Shown here one piece after another: positions 58,566 to 64,000 of a stretch of DNA of 64,000 bases. Source of the DNA: Clostridium estertheticum subsp. estertheticum (GTDB lineage: Bacteria > Bacillota > Clostridia > Clostridiales > Clostridiaceae); assembly GCF_001877035.1 (NCBI RefSeq), contig NZ_CP015756.1, positions 3,215,001 through 3,279,000 of the forward strand, read 5' to 3'. Under the pieces are notes generated by a model, which worked only from the letters and a program-made list of their open reading frames with translations, made no database searches and was not told where the DNA came from. Made by a program: the position numbers and the translations under genes. Numbering within the stretch: the stretch's first letter is position 1; the number at the start of each line of letters is the position of its first letter.

Positions 58566-59687
58566 TTATTTACCTAATATTTTATCTACAAAAGACTTTT
58601 TATTTTCTTCAAAATTTTCTATACTCTCACCACTAGCCTGCATAAATAGTTTAAGTGCTTCCTTTTGTTTATCGTTCAAAGATTTTGGAATATCAACAAT
58701 AACTTTTACGTATTGATCTCCTCTTCCATGTCCGTTTACTCTAGGTATTCCCTTGCCCTTAAGCCTAAATACAGTGCCAGATTGTGTTCCACCAGGAACT
58801 TTGTATTTAACATCCCCATCTACTGTTGGCACTTTAATTTCAGTACCCATGGATGCATAACCAAAGCTTATATGTGATTCTATATGAATATCAATTCCCT
58901 TTCTCTTAAAAGTTTTATGAGGAGCTACTCTGATATTTATATATAAATCTCCTGCTGGTCCGCCCTTTTCACCCTGTTCTCCTTGGCCTCTTAGTGGCAT
59001 AACATTTCCGGTGTCAACTCCACCCGGAATATTAACTTTAATTTTTCTGTTTTTTCTCTGTTTTCCAGAGCCATGACAAGTTTTACATGGTTCAGAAATT
59101 ATCTTGCCACTGCCTCCACACTTATCACAAGTGCTCATGCTAGCAAAACTTCCAAATGCAGTATTTCTTTGAACTTTTATCTGCCCATTTCCACCACATT
59201 TATCACAAGTTTTAGGTGTTGTACCAGCTTTAGCACCACTACCGCTACAATCTCCACATTTTTCGTTTCTTGTGATTGATACATCTTTTTCTACACCAAA
59301 TACACCCTCTTCAAAAGTTAGATTTATGTTATATTCTAAATCCGCACCTTTTTTAGGACCATTCTGATTTCTTGACGAGAATCCGCCTCCAAATATATCT
59401 CCAAATATATCTCCAAAACCACCAAAACCAGAGAAGTCAGAGCTACCACCATATCCTGCTCCATTCTCATCAGCTGTACCATATTGATCATATCTAGATC
59501 TTTTTTCTGCATTAGAGAGAACTTGGTATGCTTCATTCATTTCTTTGAATTTATCTTCAGCTTCTTTATTATCTGGATTTCTATCTGGATGGTACTTTAA
59601 CGCACCTTTTTTAAAAGCTTTCTTAATATCTTCTTCACTGGCATCTTTACCTACGCCAAGTGTTTCATAATAATCTTTATTTGCCAT
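58566..59687 (-). CDS. dnaJ: Chaperone DnaJ
   Basis: 373 residues: J domain with HPD ([10 protein letters not shown]), Gly/Phe-rich linker (about 75-115), four zinc repeats [24 protein letters not shown] and CKTCHGSG, and the C-terminal client-binding domain. The ATG at 59687 follows TAGGTGGTG; the upstream in-frame codon in the ORF is inside that site. Confidence 0.96.
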   Translation of the reverse strand: MANKDYYETLGVGKDASEEDIKKAFKKGALKYHPDRNPDNKEAEDKFKEMNEAYQVLSNAEKRSRYDQYGTADENGAGYGGSSDFSGFGGFGDIFGDIFGGGFSSRNQNGPKKGADLEYNINLTFEEGVFGVEKDVSITRNEKCGDCSGSGAKAGTTPKTCDKCGGNGQIKVQRNTAFGSFASMSTCDKCGGSGKIISEPCKTCHGSGKQRKNRKIKVNIPGGVDTGNVMPLRGQGEQGEKGGPAGDLYINIRVAPHKTFKRKGIDIHIESHISFGYASMGTEIKVPTVDGDVKYKVPGGTQSGTVFRLKGKGIPRVNGHGRGDQYVKVIVDIPKSLNDKQKEALKLFMQASGESIENFEENKKSFVDKILGK

Positions 59688-59808
59688 TCTGCTCTTCACC
59701 ACCTAAAATATATATACTTATATATTATAACTAATCCTTAAAATAATACAACTCTTATTATTATATAGTTCGTATATAACAATTGATAATACTGTTTTTC
59801 TTAAAGCA

Positions 59809-59850
59809 AATTAAATTAGGGAAGGGCAGTTACCCATCCCTAATTTAATT
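59809..59850 (-). terminator. Hairpin between dnaK and dnaJ
   Basis: 14-bp perfect arms AATTAAATTAGGGA/TCCCTAATTTAATT with an inner GGG/CCC. It probably reduces dnaJ relative to dnaK, or shields the dnaK 3' end. Confidence 0.65.
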
Positions 59851-59869
59851 GTTTTGTTAATTATTTATA

Positions 59870-61732
59870 TTATTTCTTATCTTCTTCTTTTTTATCTTCT
59901 TCTACTTTATAATCAGCATCTACTACATTGTCGTCATGCTCAGCATTTCCAGCATTATCTGCGCCTTGACCAGCTTCTCCAGCTTTTGCTGTTTCTGCTT
60001 CTGCTTGATATATTTTTGTAGTTACTGCATAAAATGCTTCAGTTAATTCTTCCGTAGATTTCTTTGTAGCTTCAGTATCGTCTCCATCTTTAATCTTTTT
60101 AAGAGCTTCTAATTTAGCTTCAATATCTTTCTTATCTTCCTCTGATACTTTCTCGCCCAGGTCAGTTAAGCTTTTTTCAGTTTGGTATACTAACTGTTCT
60201 GCATTATTTTTAATTTCTATTTCTTCTTTTCTCTTTTTATCTTCTCCTGCAAATTTCTCTGCTTCTTTTACTGCTTTATCAATTTCATCATCACTTAAAT
60301 TAGTTGATGCTGTAATTGTTATTTTAGCTTCTTTTCCTGTTCCTTTATCTTTAGCTGATACATTAACAATACCATTAGCATCTATATCAAAAGTAACCTC
60401 TATTTGTGGAATGCCTCTTGGTGCTGCTGCAATTCCGGATAAAGTAACTCTTCCTAAAGATTTATTACTTGCAGCCATTTGACGTTCACCTTGAACAATA
60501 TTAATTTCAACTGATGTTTGGCCATCTGCAGCTGTTGAGAATGTTTGACTCTTCTTAGCTGGAATTGTAGTATTTCTCTCTATTAGAGGAGTAGCTATTC
60601 CACCTAATGTTTCAATTCCAAGAGTTAATGGAGTTACATCAAGAAGTAATACATCTTTAACTTCTCCACTTAATACTCCCGCTTGGATTGCTGCACCAAG
60701 TGCAACACATTCATCTGGATTTACTCCTTTTGAAGGTTCTTTACCAGTAAATTCTTTAACTGCATCTTGAACTGCTGGTGTTCTTGTTGAACCACCTACA
60801 AGTACAATTTTATCTATTTCATTAAGAGATAAACCTGCATCTGCAATTGCTTTTTTCATTGGTTCTATTGTAGATTGAACTAAATCATGAGTTAATTCAT
60901 TAAATTTAGCTCTTGTCAAATTCATATCTATATGCTTAGGGCCTGTTGCATCAGCTGTAATAAATGGTAGATTAATATTTGTTTGTGTTGAAGATGATAA
61001 TTCTATTTTTGCTTTTTCAGCAGCTTCTTTAAGTCTTTGAAGTGCCATTTTATCATTTCTTAAATCTATTCCATTATCTGCTTTAAAAGTATCTGCAATA
61101 TGATTCATAACTTTTTCGTCAAAGTCATCTCCACCAAGTTTAGTGTTTCCGTTAGTTGATTTAACTTCGAATAATCCATCACCAAGTTCTAATATAGATA
61201 CATCAAATGTACCGCCACCTAAATCATATACTAATATCTTTTGGTTAACGTCCATTTTGTCTAGTCCATAGGCTAATGCTGCAGCTGTTGGCTCATTTAT
61301 TATTCTCTTAACTTCAAGTCCAGCTATTTTTCCTGCATCTTTTGTTGCTTGTCTTTGGCTATCATTGAAGTATGCAGGTACAGTTATAACTGCTTCTGTA
61401 ACTGCTTCTCCTAAATAAGCCTCAGCATCAGCTTTTATTTTTTGTAAAATATATGCTGAAATTTCTTGTGGTGTATGTGTTTTTCCATCAACATCTACTT
61501 TATGATCAGTACCCATTTCTCTTTTAATTGACATTATTGTTTTATCTGGGTTTGTAATTGCTTGTCTTTTAGCTACTTGACCTACTAGTCTTTCTCCATT
61601 AGCTTGAAATGATACTACAGATGGTGTAGTTCTTGCACCTTCTGAATTAGAAATTACTACGGGCTCTCCACCCTCCATAACTGCTACACATGAATTTGTT
61701 GTACCTAAATCTATTCCTATAATTTTTCCCAT
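59870..61732 (-). CDS. dnaK: Chaperone DnaK (Hsp70)
   Basis: 620 residues. The ATPase domain begins [17 protein letters not shown] and contains [15 protein letters not shown] and [29 protein letters not shown] opens the substrate domain; the tail is a charged [10 protein letters not shown]. The N-terminal ATP site is complete. GGAGGAAATAATA precedes the ATG. Confidence 0.97.
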   Translation of the reverse strand: MGKIIGIDLGTTNSCVAVMEGGEPVVISNSEGARTTPSVVSFQANGERLVGQVAKRQAITNPDKTIMSIKREMGTDHKVDVDGKTHTPQEISAYILQKIKADAEAYLGEAVTEAVITVPAYFNDSQRQATKDAGKIAGLEVKRIINEPTAAALAYGLDKMDVNQKILVYDLGGGTFDVSILELGDGLFEVKSTNGNTKLGGDDFDEKVMNHIADTFKADNGIDLRNDKMALQRLKEAAEKAKIELSSSTQTNINLPFITADATGPKHIDMNLTRAKFNELTHDLVQSTIEPMKKAIADAGLSLNEIDKIVLVGGSTRTPAVQDAVKEFTGKEPSKGVNPDECVALGAAIQAGVLSGEVKDVLLLDVTPLTLGIETLGGIATPLIERNTTIPAKKSQTFSTAADGQTSVEINIVQGERQMAASNKSLGRVTLSGIAAAPRGIPQIEVTFDIDANGIVNVSAKDKGTGKEAKITITASTNLSDDEIDKAVKEAEKFAGEDKKRKEEIEIKNNAEQLVYQTEKSLTDLGEKVSEEDKKDIEAKLEALKKIKDGDDTEATKKSTEELTEAFYAVTTKIYQAEAETAKAGEAGQGADNAGNAEHDDNVVDADYKVEEDKKEEDKK

Positions 61733-61790
61733 TATTATTTCCTCCCTATATTCCTTTTATATTTATTAAAGATTTTTACATTTATTAAGG

Positions 61791-62474
61791 TTAATTTGCA
61801 ACCTTAACCATGCTATGTCTTAATACCTTTTCTTGTTTTTTATATCCCTTTTGTAATACTTCGACTATTTGATTTACTCCATATTGTTCATCTTCTACAT
61901 GCATTACTGCATTGTGGAAGTTAGGATCAAATTCGCCTGTTGAAGATAATTCTTCAATGCCTAGTTTTTTAAATGCAGCATTAAATAATTTAACTGTATT
62001 TTCTACACCAGTTCTTAGTTCATCCCCACCACCTTCAACCGAAAGAGCTCTTTCTAAGTTATCGAGTACTGGTAGAATTTCTTTTAAAACATCTGCACAA
62101 GCATCTGTGTATATGTTTTGTTTTTCTTTTATTGTTCTTTTTCTAAAGTTTTCATACTCTGCAGTTGTTCTTAAAAGTTTATCCTTAAAAGAATCCAAAT
62201 TATCTTGTAAATTTTTGTTTTCCGCTTCTAGTTTCTTTTTACTTTTTCTCATATCTTTCTCTTTATCACTTTCTAAAAGTTCTTCAACTTCTTCATCTTC
62301 CTCTACTATTTCAGCATCTTCTAATACTTCAGCTTCTTCTAATGTTTTATCTAAGGTATCCTCAGTCTCTTTTTTACTTTCCTTAACTTCGTTAGCATTA
62401 CCTGCTAAACTGGAATCTTCATTTGAAAACTTTGTGTTTTCTTCGTCTAATATTTCTTCATTATTCGTATTCAC
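61791..62474 (-). CDS. grpE: Nucleotide exchange factor GrpE
   Basis: 227 residues: an acidic, disordered N-terminal 80 residues, a long coiled coil (about 85-145) and the beta domain with GYKKQEKVLRHSMVKVAN at the end. Partner of DnaK; third in the cluster order hrcA-grpE-dnaK-dnaJ. Confidence 0.94.
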   Translation of the reverse strand: MNTNNEEILDEENTKFSNEDSSLAGNANEVKESKKETEDTLDKTLEEAEVLEDAEIVEEDEEVEELLESDKEKDMRKSKKKLEAENKNLQDNLDSFKDKLLRTTAEYENFRKRTIKEKQNIYTDACADVLKEILPVLDNLERALSVEGGGDELRTGVENTVKLFNAAFKKLGIEELSSTGEFDPNFHNAVMHVEDEQYGVNQIVEVLQKGYKKQEKVLRHSMVKVAN

Positions 62475-62518
62475 TCAATCATTCCTCCAAATCTTGCTCA
62501 AAATAAATCTTTAAAATT

Positions 62519-63565
62519 TTATTTATGATCATCATAAATTTGAGCTATATTATCATTTAATTCTTTAACTACTCCCGTTAATACTGATATAACTTTTCCA
62601 TAGGGAATTCTTGTTGGCCCTATAACTCCAATGGATCCAAGCGGTACTCCAGAAGCGCTATAAACTGCTGTTATAATACTACACTCCCTTGCACACTCAA
62701 CAAAATTTTCCCCACCAATTTTAATTGTAATATTAGAAATATTGTCGTAAGTACCTAGTAAGCTATTTATACTCTCTTTATTGTCTACCAATACTAAGAA
62801 CTCTCGAGCTTTAGTTATATTATTATATTCTGGGTAATTAAATATATTAGCAGCGCCTTGAATATAAACTTCCGAAGACTCAACCCCAGATAAACTATCA
62901 TATAATGCTGGAATAATACCTGCAAATATTTCTTCATAAGAAGCTAAATCGCTTTTTAGATTATTGATAACTTCTAAGTTTATCTGTTCTATTGTAAGTC
63001 TTCCTAATCTAAAGTTAAGTATATTAGTAAGTTTTTCTATAGTTGCAATGCCAATTGGCTTACTAACTTTTATAACATTGTTTTTGATAATACCACTATC
63101 TGTAATAATTACAAACAAAATGCTTATAAAATCTAAATTCATTAGCTGAATATATTTTATACAGCTTTTTTGAACAGAAGGTGCTTTCACTATAGATGTA
63201 AGATTTGTAAGAAGAGAAAGCATTTGTGTTGCTTGCTTAACAATTTTATCAACCTCATATAATGCAGCATTAATAAGATGATTTTTAATCATATATTCTT
63301 CCTCAGAAGATAACTTTGTAAGTTCCATAAGTCTATCAACATATAACCTATAACCTTTATCTGATGGTTTTCTACCAGATGAGGTATGTATATGTTCAAT
63401 ATATCCCATTTCTTCCAGGTCTGACATTTCATTTCTTATTGTAGCCGAACTAATACCTAAATCATACTTTTTAGCTATGGTTCTGGACCCTACAGGCTCA
63501 CCATTATTTATATAATCTGTTATTATAGCCTGAAGTATTTTAATTTTTCTTTCATCCATTTCCAT
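62519..63565 (-). CDS. hrcA: Heat-inducible transcription repressor HrcA
   Basis: 348 residues with a winged-helix N-terminus (ISSATIRNEMSDLEEMGYIE) and GAF-like dimerisation domain ending GSIGVIGPTRIPYGKVISVL. Binds the CIRCE element just upstream and so controls its own operon. GAGGTGATATT precedes the ATG. Confidence 0.96.
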   Translation of the reverse strand: MEMDERKIKILQAIITDYINNGEPVGSRTIAKKYDLGISSATIRNEMSDLEEMGYIEHIHTSSGRKPSDKGYRLYVDRLMELTKLSSEEEYMIKNHLINAALYEVDKIVKQATQMLSLLTNLTSIVKAPSVQKSCIKYIQLMNLDFISILFVIITDSGIIKNNVIKVSKPIGIATIEKLTNILNFRLGRLTIEQINLEVINNLKSDLASYEEIFAGIIPALYDSLSGVESSEVYIQGAANIFNYPEYNNITKAREFLVLVDNKESINSLLGTYDNISNITIKIGGENFVECARECSIITAVYSASGVPLGSIGVIGPTRIPYGKVISVLTGVVKELNDNIAQIYDDHK

Positions 63566-63581
63566 AATATCACCTCTTTTA

Positions 63582-63608
63582 TTAGCACTCGCTTCCGTTG
63601 AGTGCTAA
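63582..63608. promoter_or_regulatory. CIRCE element (HrcA operator)
   Basis: Perfect TTAGCACTC-N9-GAGTGCTAA, 17 bases before hrcA. Confidence 0.97.
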
Positions 63609-63621
63609 CGGGTATACATTT

Positions 63622-63650
63622 AAGTTATCATTTATTATGGTTTTTGTCAA
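63622..63650 (-). promoter_or_regulatory. Promoter of the hrcA-grpE-dnaK-dnaJ operon
   Basis: TTGACA (63645-63650), 17 bp, TAACTT (63622-63627) with an extended TGA. CIRCE lies directly downstream, so HrcA can block it. Confidence 0.75.
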
Positions 63651-63778
63651 TAATCTTGTTTTTTTAATATAGCTATTTTACAAAGTTTATTTTGAACTAT
63701 ATTTAAAATGCTCTATTTTCCTTCAATTTACTACCTAAGACGTTAAAAAGCAAAATTTCTTATTAAGATTACTATAAT

Positions 63779-64000
63779 TTATAATAAAAACTCTGCCATA
63801 ATTACGTTCGATACTTCAATACCCTCATATGTTAAAAAAATATTATCTGTACTTTCTATCATAAAACCAGTACTTGTGTATTTATTAATTACATCGTAAT
63901 AAACATCATACATATTTTTATGAAATCTTTTCTTGAATTCACTTTTATTTACACCCTTTGTTTTTCTAAGTCCCATGAACATAAACTCTTCCATATTATC
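63779..64000 (-). CDS. hemW: HemW-like radical SAM protein, C-terminal part
   Basis: Partial gene entering at the window edge; the last 73 residues include EEFMFMGLRKTKGVNKSEF and end NVIMAEFLL, matching the C-terminal domain of HemW/HemN-like proteins. hemW is the usual gene upstream of hrcA. The radical SAM core lies outside the window. Bases 63651-63778 hold no gene. Confidence 0.82.
   Translation of the reverse strand, partial: DNMEEFMFMGLRKTKGVNKSEFKKRFHKNMYDVYYDVINKYTSTGFMIESTDNIFLTYEGIEVSNVIMAEFLL

Noticed and set aside
62519-63565. A second, heat-shock independent promoter inside hrcA
   Set aside because: Many AT-rich -10-like hexamers occur, none with a convincing -35; the single TTGACA promoter with CIRCE explains the operon.

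Overview
The window is chromosomal DNA from an anaerobic, spore-forming Clostridium (or a very close relative). It is strongly AT-rich. It encodes an alpha/beta-type small acid-soluble spore protein, YqfC/YqfD sporulation proteins and a CotS-like coat protein, together with pyruvate:ferredoxin oxidoreductase, pyruvate phosphate dikinase, thiolase and a Ni-Fe-S carbon monoxide dehydrogenase. The long minus-strand run hemW-hrcA-grpE-dnaK-dnaJ-prmA-rsmE-...-era-recO and the dnaG-sigA pair have the usual Firmicutes order. No tRNA, rRNA or CRISPR array was seen.

Layout: (1) 1-10.5 kb is an accessory zone: ddl, several SAM methyltransferases, two P-loop kinase-like proteins, a MerR-methyltransferase fusion with a textbook MerR promoter, an IS607-type transposon (tnpA/tnpB plus a structured RNA candidate) and at least five broken genes (grpB, a HAD-like fragment, two GNAT fragments, a methyltransferase fragment). 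One methyltransferase is preceded by a 14-codon leader ORF and competing hairpins, as in antibiotic-induced attenuators. (2) 10.8-14.2 kb: dut, rlmD, an RDD protein and a TauE-type permease. (3) 14.3-25.7 kb: de novo purine synthesis. A single-chain purL is followed by purE-C-F-M-N-H-D. Between them lie a PurBox, an extended -10 promoter, a guanine-type purine riboswitch, an antiterminator and a terminator. (4) 25.9-32.3 kb: a decayed thpR, an amidohydrolase, small spore-type genes, thiolase and cooS. (5) 32.4-36.8 kb: convergent nifJ, then rnpB (RNase P RNA) with its own promoter and terminator. (6) 36.8-43.5 kb: nif3-like, trmK, a PH-domain membrane protein, sigA, dnaG, dgt. (7) 43.7-48.9 kb: CotS-like, a zinc-ribbon protein, ppdK, a DUF4342 protein. 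(8) 48.9-64 kb: recO, era, dgkA-PAP2, ybeY, pgpH, yqfD, yqfC, rpsU, hinT, rsmE, prmA, and the heat-shock operon under a perfect CIRCE element, ending in the 3' part of hemW.

How the parts work together: the purine genes supply every step from PRPP to IMP except purB, which is not in the window; no purK is present. nifJ, thl and cooS belong to acetyl-CoA/ferredoxin/CO metabolism but are separate transcription units. The most unusual items are the leader-peptide attenuator, the TnpB with no cysteine zinc finger next to a structured RNA, the MerR-methyltransferase switch, a probable CTG start in recO, and the CX2C D-cluster form of the CO dehydrogenase. Several gene starts were moved from the longest possible ORF to the codon that has a ribosome-binding site; these are noted in the entries.
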